From positions 1 to 64,000 of the forward strand of contig NZ_JAINZP010000006.1 of assembly GCF_020166435.1 (NCBI RefSeq): a stretch of DNA of 64,000 nucleotides, in the 5' to 3' direction. Source of the DNA: Pectobacterium versatile (GTDB lineage: Bacteria; Pseudomonadota; Gammaproteobacteria; Enterobacterales; Enterobacteriaceae). A model generated the notes under the pieces. The model searched no databases, was not told the DNA's origin, and saw only the letters and a list, made by a program, of their open reading frames with translations. How positions within the stretch are numbered: the first letter of the stretch is position 1; the number at the start of each line of letters is the position of its first letter. A program made the translations under genes and the position numbers. Of this stretch, positions 19,735 through 27,750 are shown in pieces.

Positions 19735-19750
19735 ATTTAAGGATGAAGAA

Positions 19751-20191
19751 ATGAAAAACATCTACTTCTGTATGCTGATGCTATTTGCTGTGAACGGTAT
19801 ATCTCCTGCATTTGGTGAGATTTACCTGAGTAAACTGGACGTAATCGAAAAAACGTTATGTAAAGACCTAATGAAAGGAGAGAGTTATCATGAAGTGGAT
19901 ATTTGTATTGATCGGATGCTTGCTGATTCGACAGAAAAATTAGAACAAAAAAATAAAGAAGCAATAAGCTTTCTTTCCAAACTTATAACTATGGAAGATG
20001 AGGAAAGTGCAGTTAAGCTCTTCAAAACAGATCAAGCCGCGTGGAAAAATTATGTTGTCCATCGTTGTGCGTATAAAGTACACCCGTATATTAAAGATAG
20101 CCCTATTTATTTCTCAGATAAAAGCCTTTGCGAGGCGGTCGAAAACTACAGACGGATCGAGTCGCTAGACGGTGAACTCAATATCCCTTAA
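19751..20191 (+). CDS. LprI/DUF1311-like periplasmic immunity protein (copy 2)
   Basis: 146 residues, same length and clearly a duplicate of the protein at 19156: signal peptide MKNIYFCMLMLFAVNGISPA, the same four cysteines, AAWKNYVVHRC, and an identical C-terminus RRIESLDGELNIP. Differences are scattered (DVIEKTLCKDLMKGESYHEV against LMEKTLCKDIMKGENYHEL), so the duplication is old enough to have diverged. An upstream in-frame ATG at 19685 adds 22 residues read from the repeat and would spoil the signal peptide. Could give wider or stronger protection; not paired with its own effector. Confidence 0.8.
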   Translation: MKNIYFCMLMLFAVNGISPAFGEIYLSKLDVIEKTLCKDLMKGESYHEVDICIDRMLADSTEKLEQKNKEAISFLSKLITMEDEESAVKLFKTDQAAWKNYVVHRCAYKVHPYIKDSPIYFSDKSLCEAVENYRRIESLDGELNIP

Positions 20192-20213
20192 TACTTATCC
20201 CTTGGATAAGTGT

Positions 20214-20296
20214 GTAACACCGCCGACGGTGTTTCTCATACGGATTATTTAAGGATGAGGGGGGTGAAATATATACTTATTTCTATGTTATTATCA
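20214..20296 (+). pseudogene. Degenerate repeat copy 3 and stub of a third immunity gene
   Basis: AACACCGCCGACGGTGTT (20214-20231) is a reduced form of the ilvA terminator repeat. Then TCTCATACGGATTATTTAAG and GATGA repeat the seam found before copies 1 and 2, followed by a GTG-started VKYILISMLL, resembling only the first residues of the signal peptide MKNIYFCMLML. Nothing of the mature immunity domain follows. Confidence 0.65.
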
Positions 20297-20324
20297 CAAA
20301 GGCCATTTCATTATGGCCTTTGTG
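20295..20324. terminator. Bidirectional terminator hairpin
   Basis: CACAAAGGCCAT / ATGGCCTTTGTG, a perfect 12-bp stem with a 6-base loop between the immunity genes (plus strand) and the convergent lipoprotein gene (minus strand). Poor in flanking T runs. Confidence 0.65.
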
Positions 20325-20340
20325 TAAAAATAAAATTTAA

Positions 20341-21240
20341 TTATTTAGCCAAAATACCATAGCTGAATAAATATCCTGTTTGATGAATGAAATCGTTATA
20401 TTTCTCATTTTGCTCAACGGAGTGGGAGGATGTTTTTCTGGTACTGGTAGAGGCTTTTACTAGATCAATGTTCAGTTGAGTGAATTGTTTTCTTAATTTT
20501 TCATGAATAGCGGTGTCATCAGTTTCTTTTAGGTTTTTTAATAGCTCTACTAGTTTTTCTGCTGGTGCCTGAATACTAGGGTTAAGCCCATTCGTGGCAG
20601 GAACATCATAACTAAATACCATATTTATGGAGTCTTTATTTTTTTCTTCGATAGAATTAGCCGCAAGGTTCTCACCATATACCTCTGCAATGTATTCGAC
20701 TAACTCTGGCTTATCAAAGCATTTAGATTGGATGTTACCACTCGATGTTCTATCATGGACGGTGATTGATTCAGGAAATACTTCGCCTAATTGATAGGTA
20801 CATTTGAACATGTTTGCATCAATTACAGAAGCATTGGCGCTTCTGACAGCCATCTCTAATTGGTGACCATTAATCATTACCTCATAGGTCATGGGGTTAA
20901 ATCTTTTTTCCTTGCCTTCGACAGCATAAGCTTCTGATAACGTATAATAAGTATAATTATTGGGATTGATAATCCCACCGTTGTTATTATCAAAAACCAT
21001 GAATGAAAAACTCTCACCTTTGCTATTTTCTAATATATGTTTGCCTGGTGAAAGTTTTATCGTGTCGCGATGATTCGGTAAAACATCATAATTTTTTCCA
21101 TCAACCTTAAATGTAAGGTTACTGGCAGTGGGGTTGCTGTAATAAAATACGCCTTTCTGACTGGTTGGATCTAAACTATCACAAGCAGAAACGGAAAGGA
21201 CGACAATACCGATTAACCCAACTTTTAATGCTGTCTTCAT
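20341..21240 (-). CDS. Lipoprotein of unknown function
   Basis: 299 residues. N-terminal lipoprotein signal MKTALKVGLIGIVVLSVSAC with Cys20 as the lipidation site; the residue after it is Asp, which favours inner-membrane retention under the enterobacterial +2 rule. No domain recognised. Two further cysteines (FKCTYQ, SKCFDK) could form a periplasmic disulfide. The first part is predicted beta-rich (VFYYSNPTASNLTFKVDGK), the last third helical. AT-rich, inside the island and bounded by the terminator repeat at 21591, so probably acquired cargo; an immunity lipoprotein is one possibility but nothing proves it. Confidence 0.7.
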   Translation of the reverse strand: MKTALKVGLIGIVVLSVSACDSLDPTSQKGVFYYSNPTASNLTFKVDGKNYDVLPNHRDTIKLSPGKHILENSKGESFSFMVFDNNNGGIINPNNYTYYTLSEAYAVEGKEKRFNPMTYEVMINGHQLEMAVRSANASVIDANMFKCTYQLGEVFPESITVHDRTSSGNIQSKCFDKPELVEYIAEVYGENLAANSIEEKNKDSINMVFSYDVPATNGLNPSIQAPAEKLVELLKNLKETDDTAIHEKLRKQFTQLNIDLVKASTSTRKTSSHSVEQNEKYNDFIHQTGYLFSYGILAK

Positions 21241-21587
21241 TATATGATTGCCTTGTTACAGATATTTTGTTGTTAATAATTATCGAGATTAAATTATACT
21301 AATGTTAACATATTGGTTGCAGTGGTATGTTCTAAATTAAGTCAAATCCTACGGTTATTTGCCTATGACGCCTCAGAAATAAATCACATAGATGTATTCT
21401 GGGGGAGTCCGTGAAGAAAAACGGTAATTATAAAATGGTTAACGTTTGTAGAAGGTCAGCAGGGAGCCCTTATTCCTCCTTTGGGAAAATAAAAAATATG
21501 TTGGTTTGGGTGGTGAAGTGCCGTCATGCGTGACTAACGTTAATAAGACTAGGTTGATTGCCTTGTTGTCACGGTAGAATATGGCCT
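21241..21587. other. AT-rich stretch without recognised genes
   Basis: Holds the promoter region of the lipoprotein gene. A 32-codon frame at about 21436-21534 on the plus strand (ending LVWVVKCRHA) has no support from similarity or a ribosome site. Possibly decayed cargo DNA. Confidence 0.4.
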
Positions 21588-21664
21588 TTCCACCGCCGAT
21601 GGTGTTTCAGCGTCAGCGGCGTTATCTTTATGTCATCTGACAGCAACAGGGATGACATCTCTTT
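21588..21664 (+). repeat. Repeat copy 4: degenerate terminator and leader of DUF2461 gene
   Basis: CACCGCCGATGGTGTTTCAG then CGTCAGCGGCGTT, TATGTCATCTGACAGCAACA and GGGATG: the same segment as copies 1 and 2, here joined to the intact gene. The hairpin stem has mismatches not present in copy 1. This is presumably the original right flank of the insertion. Confidence 0.85.
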
Positions 21665-22408
21665 ATGGCAACGCAGTTCACAGGTTTTTCTCAAGCGGGT
21701 TTAACGTTTCTTCAACAGGTGCGTCAGTACAACGATAAAGCGTGGTTTGACGAGCATCGTGCAATTTACGACGAGCAACTGGTTGCGCCGTTCCGCACGC
21801 TGGTGGATGAACTCAGTCTGACCATGTTGCAGATTGACGACCATTTTGAAACGCGTCCTGCCATCGGCAAAACGCTCTCCCGTATTCACCGCGACACGCG
21901 CTTTTCTCACGATAAATCACGCTATCGCAGCCATATGTGGCTCACTTTCAAACGTACTCGCAAAGACTGGACGGACGCGCCAGTGTATTTCTTTGAAATC
22001 ACACCGGATACCTGGCGTTACGGGCTGGGCTATTACAGCGCGACACGTAATACAATGGACCTGTTCCGTCAGACGCTGCGCGGGAATCCGTCACAGTTTC
22101 TTGAAGTGGCGAGCTGTTTGGGCAATACCTTCACGCTGGAAGGCGAAAGCTACAAACGTCCGTTGATTAAAGGTCAGGAGCCGGAACTGGCTGACTGGTA
22201 TAACCGTAAGTCGTTTGCTGCGATAGGTACCCGACAGGATATGGACGCGCTGTTTTCTGGTGATCTGGTGACGGTTCTGTCACAGGGTTTTACCCAGCTT
22301 GAACCGCTCTATCATTACCTGATGAACGTCGAAACTATGAAGAAAGCCGCGCAGGAAACGGAGTCCGATACGCGAGCATTTTCGGCGGATAAGTGGTTTG
22401 AACGCTAG
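21665..22408 (+). CDS. DUF2461 / TIGR02453 family protein
   Basis: 247 residues, conserved family of unknown function. Family landmarks: GLTFLQQVRQYNDKAWFDEH near the start, the Arg-rich IHRDTRFSHDKSRYRSHMWL, and GLGYYSATRNTMDLFRQ. Cytoplasmic, no signal peptide. Its first 54 codon-region bases and its leader are copied at 17507 and 19698, so the gene is the target into whose 5' side the accessory island was built; the gene itself remains intact. Convergent with the LprI-like gene downstream. Confidence 0.88.
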   Translation: MATQFTGFSQAGLTFLQQVRQYNDKAWFDEHRAIYDEQLVAPFRTLVDELSLTMLQIDDHFETRPAIGKTLSRIHRDTRFSHDKSRYRSHMWLTFKRTRKDWTDAPVYFFEITPDTWRYGLGYYSATRNTMDLFRQTLRGNPSQFLEVASCLGNTFTLEGESYKRPLIKGQEPELADWYNRKSFAAIGTRQDMDALFSGDLVTVLSQGFTQLEPLYHYLMNVETMKKAAQETESDTRAFSADKWFER

Positions 22409-22426
22409 AGCCAAAGTGAGCCAACG

Positions 22427-23227
22427 CTACGGCGTTTTCTGCGGCTCCAGTGGGGTTTTATCGCGCTCCAGCAAATAGTTAAACAGGTAACCTTCTTCCC
22501 GATTGCTGCCGAAGGTGGCGATTTGCAGATGATCATCGTCAATGCAGGTGAGCAGTAATTTCACCTGCTGGCCGAAACTGCTTTCGCCTTTGCCAATCGC
22601 TTGTATATCGCTCATCTGACGGGCCGTGAAGGCAGAATCATCCAGCTTGTTACCGTAGCGGAATGCAATGGATGCGCCGCCCTCAATCTTGCCGCGCTGG
22701 TTGGTCATCGTCAGGCTGACGGCGTGGTAGGGCGCTTTCTGGTCATACATCTCCCGAAAATAATCACCCAACTCGCGGTACTCTTCGGCAGAAAGCCCTG
22801 ACATCACATACTCATAGCTGAATGAACCGTGGAAGCAGGACGTATTTTTCACTGGCGTAATCGGCGAGGGGAGTGCGTGCTGCGCGATGTCATTCAGATA
22901 GCGCAGCCGATTTAACTGCTGCTGATAGCGCTGGCGTAGACAGTCTTCGTCTTTGCATTGATCGCGGGTGGTCAGCCAGCTACGCTGAAACTGGTTGAGC
23001 GTTTTTTCCCACGGTGCGCTGTTGTCGTACGCCGTCAGGGACGCGCGGGAGGTCTTCCATGCCTGTGCCAGTTCTTCATCAAGCTGCCCGAGCAGCGGGC
23101 TGGCGCAAATCAGCGTCTCCTGCGCTGAGGCGGCTTTTTCGCAGGGGAAACTGGCGGCTTGCGCAGTGTGGCTGAGGGCGGCCAACGTCACCCCAGCGGC
23201 GATGATGGCAGTGAAGGCTATCTTCAT
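22427..23227 (-). CDS. LprI-family (DUF1311) periplasmic protein
   Basis: 266 residues from the ATG at 23227. Signal peptide MKIAFTAIIAAGVTLAALSH then AQA-ASFPCEKA; the first half is a DUF1311 domain (CEKAASAQETLICASPLLGQ, FQRSWLTTRDQCKDEDCLRQ), the second half is not recognised. DUF1311/LprI proteins include lysozyme inhibitors. The start (AGGA 7 bases upstream) overlaps the ilvY stop by 4 bases (ATGA), so it is probably co-transcribed with ilvY. The longer start at 23251 would extend into ilvY and spoil the signal peptide. Confidence 0.82.
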   Translation of the reverse strand: MKIAFTAIIAAGVTLAALSHTAQAASFPCEKAASAQETLICASPLLGQLDEELAQAWKTSRASLTAYDNSAPWEKTLNQFQRSWLTTRDQCKDEDCLRQRYQQQLNRLRYLNDIAQHALPSPITPVKNTSCFHGSFSYEYVMSGLSAEEYRELGDYFREMYDQKAPYHAVSLTMTNQRGKIEGGASIAFRYGNKLDDSAFTARQMSDIQAIGKGESSFGQQVKLLLTCIDDDHLQIATFGSNREEGYLFNYLLERDKTPLEPQKTP

Positions 23228-24114
23228 GGCGTGTCCTGTAATATGTCCCAAAAGGCGGCAATCAGCGGCTCGCTAAGCCGTTTTTTCTGTACGCACACGC
23301 CGAGTTCTAGCGGCTCCATCACCTGTTCGACAAAGACAGAAACGCGGTTGCGTACCGGTTCCGGGCTGTTCTCCAGCACGACGTTGGGAATCAGCGCGAT
23401 GCCGCAGCCCAGCGCGACCATCGATACCATCGCTTCATGCCCTGAGATGGTGGCGTAAATTTGCGGATTGGTGATGTGGTTGCGTCGGAACCACAGATCG
23501 ATGCGCTTACGTACTGGGCCGTGTTCCGGCAGGATGAACGGAACCTGCGACCAGTCTGGGTCTGCTTGCCGCACCAGCGACTGCACGGGGCAGGGAAGTG
23601 CTGGGATAATCAACGCCAGAGGCAGCTTATCGAGCGGCATGAAATCAACGCTGGCTGGGAGCGCCTCCGGGCGTCCTGCAATCCCCAAATCCCCGTCATT
23701 CGACTGAATTTTCTCAACGGCATCGGCGGCATCGCCGGTTGTCAGCTTAATTTCTACCAGCGGGTGCAGCGCCCGAAAGCGATCCAGAATCGGCGGCAGG
23801 TGGCTGTAGGCGGCGGTGACGGAACAGAAGATCCGCAGCTCGCCGCTTAATGACGGCCCGTGCTGGTCTATCGTGTGGCGTAGCTGCTGGTATTGCAGCA
23901 GCGTTTGCTGGGCGAACAGCTTCAGGTGCTCTCCGGCATCGGTGAGCTGTACGGTTCGGTTATCACGCAGAAACAGCGTCTGCCCTAAATCCTCTTCCAG
24001 CCGCTGAATTTGCCGCGACAGCGTGGACGGGCTGATGTGCATCGCCTTGGCGGTTCGGCCAAAATGCCGGCTTTCTGCGAGGTGCAGGAATAATTTGAGA
24101 TCACGTAAATCCAT
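23224..24114 (-). CDS. ilvY: LysR-family activator of ilvC
   Basis: 296 residues: MDLRDLKLFLHLAESRHFGR, winged helix with ISPSTLSRQIQRLEEDLGQT, and effector domain SVTAAYSHLPPILDRFRALH. IlvY activates the divergent ilvC when acetohydroxy acid substrates accumulate and represses itself. The ATG at 24114 gives the E. coli start; the frame upstream (QDKKRLQDKKR) is just the tandem repeat. Stop overlaps the LprI-like gene. Confidence 0.94.
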   Translation of the reverse strand: MDLRDLKLFLHLAESRHFGRTAKAMHISPSTLSRQIQRLEEDLGQTLFLRDNRTVQLTDAGEHLKLFAQQTLLQYQQLRHTIDQHGPSLSGELRIFCSVTAAYSHLPPILDRFRALHPLVEIKLTTGDAADAVEKIQSNDGDLGIAGRPEALPASVDFMPLDKLPLALIIPALPCPVQSLVRQADPDWSQVPFILPEHGPVRKRIDLWFRRNHITNPQIYATISGHEAMVSMVALGCGIALIPNVVLENSPEPVRNRVSVFVEQVMEPLELGVCVQKKRLSEPLIAAFWDILQDTP

Positions 24115-24128
24115 GCGATGCAGGCCCC

Positions 24129-24180
24129 GTTTTTTATCTTGCAGCCGCTTTTTATCTTGCAACCGCTTTTGATCTTGCAA
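24129..24180 (-). repeat. 18-bp tandem repeat upstream of ilvY
   Basis: Three near-perfect copies of CCGCTTTTTATCTTGCAA (plus strand), the first starting CCCGTTTTTTATCTTGCAG and the last with GATCTTGCAA. They lie 15 to 66 bases before the ilvY start, in its 5' leader or promoter, and each ends with TTGCA, the half-site of the adjacent operator. Confidence 0.88.
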
Positions 24181-24222
24181 ATAGTGCAATGTGACGTTGT
24201 TAATATATCAATTTAAGCAACG
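24175..24222. promoter_or_regulatory. Probable IlvY operators between ilvY and ilvC
   Basis: Two dyads: TTGCAAATAGTGCAA (24175-24189, TTGCA-N5-TGCAA) and CGTTG-N18-CAACG (24195-24222). LysR-type activators bind interrupted dyads in the divergent intergenic region, and E. coli IlvY uses two such operators before ilvC. Assignment is by position and symmetry only. Confidence 0.6.
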
Positions 24223-24317
24223 CAATTCCTGTCATATGATGGGGTCATAGTGAATTCCCATCTGACGGGAATCCTTTTCTGAATAATAGACAAACAAAAC
24301 CGTATACGGAGCACAAC

Positions 24318-25796
24318 ATGGCTAACTATTTCAACACATTAAACCTGCGTCAGCAGCTGGATCAATTGGGCAAGTGCCGCTTTATGGGGCGTGATGAATT
24401 TGCCGATGAGGCGAGCTACCTGAAAGGGAAGAAAGTGGTGATCGTCGGCTGTGGTGCTCAGGGTCTGAACCAGGGTCTGAATATGCGCGATTCTGGTCTG
24501 GATATCGCTTACGCCCTGCGTGCTGAAGCGATTGCCGAAAAACGCGCATCATGGCGCAAAGCGACCGAAAACGGCTTCACCGTTGGTACATACGAAGATC
24601 TGATCCCGCAGGCTGATCTGGTGGTTAACCTGACGCCGGACAAACAGCACTCTGCAGTGGTTCAGGCGGTACAACCGCTGATGAAACAGGGCGCAGCGCT
24701 GGGCTACTCTCACGGTTTCAACGTCGTTGAAGTGGGCGAGCAAATCCGTAAAGACATCACCGTTGTGATGGTGGCTCCGAAGTGCCCAGGTACGGAAGTC
24801 CGTGAAGAATACAAACGTGGTTTCGGCGTACCAACGCTGATCGCAGTTCACCCAGAAAACGATCCGAAAGGCGAAGGCATGGCCATCGCTAAAGCCTGGG
24901 CTGCGGCCACCGGCGGTCACCGTGCTGGCGTTCTGCAATCTTCTTTCGTTGCAGAAGTGAAATCTGACCTGATGGGTGAGCAAACTATTCTGTGTGGTAT
25001 GTTGCAAGCGGGCTCTCTGCTGAGCTTCGACAAACTGGTTGCTGAAGGCACCGATCCGGCTTATGCAGAAAAATTGATTCAGTTCGGCTGGGAAACCATC
25101 ACCGAAGCGCTGAAGCAAGGCGGGATCACGCTGATGATGGATCGCCTGTCTAACCCAGCGAAACTGCGTGCTTACGCACTGTCTGAGCAGTTGAAAGGCA
25201 TCATGGCTCCGCTGTTCCAGAAACACATGGACGACATCATTTCCGGCGAATTCTCCAGCGGCATGATGGCTGACTGGGCGAATGATGACGTGAAACTGCT
25301 GACCTGGCGTGAAGAGACGGGCCAAACTGCATTCGAAAACGCACCGCAGTTCGACGGTAAAATCGCTGAGCAGGAATACTTTGATAACGGCGTGCTGATG
25401 GTTGCGATGGTGAAAGCGGGCGTTGAGTTGGCGTTTGAAACCATGGTTAGCTCTGGCATCATCGAAGAGTCGGCTTACTACGAATCACTGCATGAGTTGC
25501 CGCTGATCGCCAACACCATTGCGCGTAAGCGTCTGTATGAAATGAACGTGGTTATCTCTGATACCGCAGAATACGGTAACTACCTGTTCGCTAATGCTGC
25601 CGTTCCATTGCTGAAAGATGCGTTCATGGCCTCTCTGCAACCGGGCGATCTGGGCAAAGCGGTCGCGGGTACCGAAGTGGACAACGCACAGCTGCGTGAT
25701 GTTAACGAAGCGATCCGTAACCACCCAATCGAAACCGTAGGCCACACGCTGCGCGGTTACATGAAAGACATGAAGCGTATCGCCGTTGCGGGTTAA
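24318..25796 (+). CDS. ilvC: Ketol-acid reductoisomerase (class II)
   Basis: 492 residues, the long class II form with duplicated C-terminal domain typical of enterobacteria. Mg/NADPH enzyme converting acetohydroxy acids to dihydroxy acids in valine and isoleucine synthesis. Rossmann loop [40 protein letters not shown] and [16 protein letters not shown] carry metal and substrate ligands. Divergent from its activator ilvY. Confidence 0.96.
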   Translation: MANYFNTLNLRQQLDQLGKCRFMGRDEFADEASYLKGKKVVIVGCGAQGLNQGLNMRDSGLDIAYALRAEAIAEKRASWRKATENGFTVGTYEDLIPQADLVVNLTPDKQHSAVVQAVQPLMKQGAALGYSHGFNVVEVGEQIRKDITVVMVAPKCPGTEVREEYKRGFGVPTLIAVHPENDPKGEGMAIAKAWAAATGGHRAGVLQSSFVAEVKSDLMGEQTILCGMLQAGSLLSFDKLVAEGTDPAYAEKLIQFGWETITEALKQGGITLMMDRLSNPAKLRAYALSEQLKGIMAPLFQKHMDDIISGEFSSGMMADWANDDVKLLTWREETGQTAFENAPQFDGKIAEQEYFDNGVLMVAMVKAGVELAFETMVSSGIIEESAYYESLHELPLIANTIARKRLYEMNVVISDTAEYGNYLFANAAVPLLKDAFMASLQPGDLGKAVAGTEVDNAQLRDVNEAIRNHPIETVGHTLRGYMKDMKRIAVAG

Positions 25797-25832
25797 TGTT
25801 GTTTTGACGTTTACCGAAACACGATGATTTCT

Positions 25833-25864
25833 ATGCTGCTCCCTTGGGGAGCAGCATTTTTTTA
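25833..25864 (+). terminator. ilvC terminator
   Basis: ATGCTGCTCCC / GGGGAGCAGCAT followed by seven T, 36 bases after the ilvC stop: a typical rho-independent terminator. Confidence 0.92.
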
Positions 25865-25878
25865 TCCACGGCTATCCC

Positions 25879-26541
25879 TCACCTCGCGTTATCTACATCC
25901 TGTACTGGCCGTGTGTTGCGTGAGGCTAGCGCCAGCGCAGTAGTTAATTCTGCTTTTGTCATCCGTACGCAGTAAGACGGCATGTTTCTTTCAAAACGCC
26001 AGCCTTCATACAAAGCTCCAGCGTCTACCACATCAAATCCGAACGCGTCATAAAGCTCAGCCACCATCGCTTTTCCTTGAGAATCATCACCCGCAAGCGG
26101 TAGCGCTCGTCGATTAGGATGACCTGCGGATAAACCGTCTTTTTCCAGGTCCGTCATCGGGATCGCGTTAAATGCTTTGATGATTTTTGCACCGGGTAAC
26201 GTCTCGGCCAGGAGTTCACTGGTCGTTGTTTTCTGTGCATCAAGCGTTATCACGCTGCCATCTCGTTCTGGGTAATAGTTGACGGCATCGATCGCTAACT
26301 TACCGTGTAATGCCTGCGCAGGAAGATTGCCGATAGCGGAGAGCGGAACCGCGATAACGACAATATCGCCAAACGCTGCGGCTTGTGTTGGGGTGCCAAT
26401 GTCGCAGCCAATCATCGGCCGTAGGCTGAAAAGCGTTTGAGGGTCGCGTGAGTTGCTAAGCATGGTTTGATGTCCGGCTTGGATCGCCAGTTTAGCGATC
26501 GCCCGTCCGACAAAACCCGCGCCAATAATGCCAATTTTCAT
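25879..26541 (-). CDS. NADP(H)-binding oxidoreductase, F420-reductase-like
   Basis: 220 residues. N-terminal Rossmann fold MKIGIIGAGFVGRAIAKLAI and SNSRDPQTL, then VVIAVPLSAIGNLP, KLAIDAVNYYPERDG and GAKIIKAFNAIPM, the pattern of the NADP oxidoreductase coenzyme F420-dependent family (which in enterobacteria uses ordinary NAD(P)H). Substrate unknown. Divergent from a LysR regulator gene 102 bases away, which probably controls it. Confidence 0.82.
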   Translation of the reverse strand: MKIGIIGAGFVGRAIAKLAIQAGHQTMLSNSRDPQTLFSLRPMIGCDIGTPTQAAAFGDIVVIAVPLSAIGNLPAQALHGKLAIDAVNYYPERDGSVITLDAQKTTTSELLAETLPGAKIIKAFNAIPMTDLEKDGLSAGHPNRRALPLAGDDSQGKAMVAELYDAFGFDVVDAGALYEGWRFERNMPSYCVRMTKAELTTALALASRNTRPVQDVDNAR

Positions 26542-26643
26542 CTTTTTTCACCTTAATAGTTTTGAGATGAAAAGGTTAACCCTCTACTTTTTGAAGATAA
26601 AGTGTGTTATCTGAGAAGGATAAACAACAAAAATGAGGGAATC

Positions 26644-27531
26644 ATGGATCGGTTTACCAGTATGAACATTTTTGTCAAAACTGTGGAGCTGGGATCTTTT
26701 GCCGCCGCCGCTGATGCACTCACCCTTTCGCCACAGATGGTCGCAAAGTATGTGGCGTGGCTTGAGGCCCGGCTTGGTTCTCGGTTACTCAACCGTACGA
26801 CCCGTCGTCAGAGCTTGACCGATGTCGGTCAGCGCTATTACGAACGCTGCAAAGTCGTGCTTGCTGAATTGCAGGCGGCGGATGATATTGCCCGGGAAAT
26901 GCAGACGACGCCTTCGGGCATTATTCAGGTTAACGCCCCTGTAACCTGGGGATCGCATTTGCTTGCGCCGTTCATCACTCGTTATCTCGAACGTTATCCA
27001 GATACGCAGATCGCGTTAACGTTAAACGATCGTCAGGTTGACCCCATCGAAGAGGGGTTTGAAGTTGTTATCCGCATCGGAGAGTTGGCCGATAGTACGA
27101 TGGTAGCCTGGCCGCTTCAGCCTTACTCGCTCATTGCCTGTGCATCGCCAGATTATGTGGCGCGCGCTGGTCTGCCTGATACGCCATCAAGCCTCGTCAA
27201 TCATACGTGCCTGATTTATGGCGTGAAATCCGTCCTTACACCGTGCCGATGGATTTTTCAAAAAGAGGGAAAAACGGAAGAAGTCAGGCCGAAGGGCAGA
27301 TTGTATGCAAATGACTGGAATGCGTTATTGCATGCCGCGATAGAAGGGTACGGCGTGACTCTTGGGCCAGAAGCGGTGTTGCGCAAGGAAATTCAACGTG
27401 GGCGTCTGATTCAGGTGTTGTCTGATTATGACGGGCCTGTGCGTCCCGTACATGTCATGGTGCCTTCTGTGAGGCGAGCAACAGTCAAAGTGAAAACGTT
27501 TGTTGATGCGATCAGAACGAATTTCGGTTAG
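26644..27531 (+). CDS. LysR-family transcriptional regulator
   Basis: 295 residues, MDRFTSMNIFVKTVELGSFA, helix-turn-helix ALTLSPQMVAKYVAWLEARL and LLNRTTRRQSLTDVGQRYYE: the CrgA-like branch of LysR regulators. The ATG at 26644 has GAGGG upstream; an ATG at 26602 is possible but adds residues outside the family. Likely regulates the divergent oxidoreductase. Its 3' end overlaps the tail of a putP remnant on the other strand. Confidence 0.88.
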   Translation: MDRFTSMNIFVKTVELGSFAAAADALTLSPQMVAKYVAWLEARLGSRLLNRTTRRQSLTDVGQRYYERCKVVLAELQAADDIAREMQTTPSGIIQVNAPVTWGSHLLAPFITRYLERYPDTQIALTLNDRQVDPIEEGFEVVIRIGELADSTMVAWPLQPYSLIACASPDYVARAGLPDTPSSLVNHTCLIYGVKSVLTPCRWIFQKEGKTEEVRPKGRLYANDWNALLHAAIEGYGVTLGPEAVLRKEIQRGRLIQVLSDYDGPVRPVHVMVPSVRRATVKVKTFVDAIRTNFG

Positions 27532-27665
27532 TGGCGGTATGCTGCTTCTGCTTGATTGAAGCGGTCAGTAATCGCTTTTGATGGCGCTTTACCCAGCAGG
27601 CTGACGATGAAAATGGTCAGGCAGTTGAAGATAAAACCGGAGATGATGGGCTGCAATCGCTCCAT
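27528..27665 (-). pseudogene. putP: C-terminal remnant of sodium/proline symporter PutP
   Basis: Minus strand from 27665 reads ERLQPIISGFIFNCLTIFIV, SLLGKAPSKAITDRFNQAEA, AYRH and stop, resembling the last membrane segment and tail of PutP (GFIF...SLLGKAPS...RF.EA). PutP has about 500 residues; only about 45 remain. The position, divergent from putA across the PutA operator, is exactly where putP lies in E. coli, so this is a deletion remnant rather than a chance match. Confidence 0.72.
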
Positions 27666-27676
27666 TTGTTAACAAG

Positions 27677-27694
27677 GTTGCACAAAATTGCAAC
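27677..27694. promoter_or_regulatory. PutA operator
   Basis: GTTGCACAAAATTGCAAC is a dyad of two GTTGCA motifs, the recognition sequence of the PutA ribbon-helix-helix repressor, 57 bases before putA. It is kept although the divergent putP is almost gone. Confidence 0.8.
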
Positions 27695-27750
27695 ATGATT
27701 GATATTGGCGTTATCCCGATGTGCATCTTCTTATTACAGGAGTGGACTCT

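Noticed and set aside
21436-21534. Short frame ending LVWVVKCRHA in the gene-free part of the island
   Set aside because: No ribosome site and no similarity recognised; too short to support.
24129-24180. Coding extension of ilvY through the tandem repeat (QDKKRLQDKKR)
   Set aside because: Not conserved; the ATG at 24114 gives the standard IlvY start.
24549-25325. 258-codon frame on the strand opposite ilvC
   Set aside because: Antisense to a highly conserved gene, His/Phe/Arg-rich composition typical of shadow frames.
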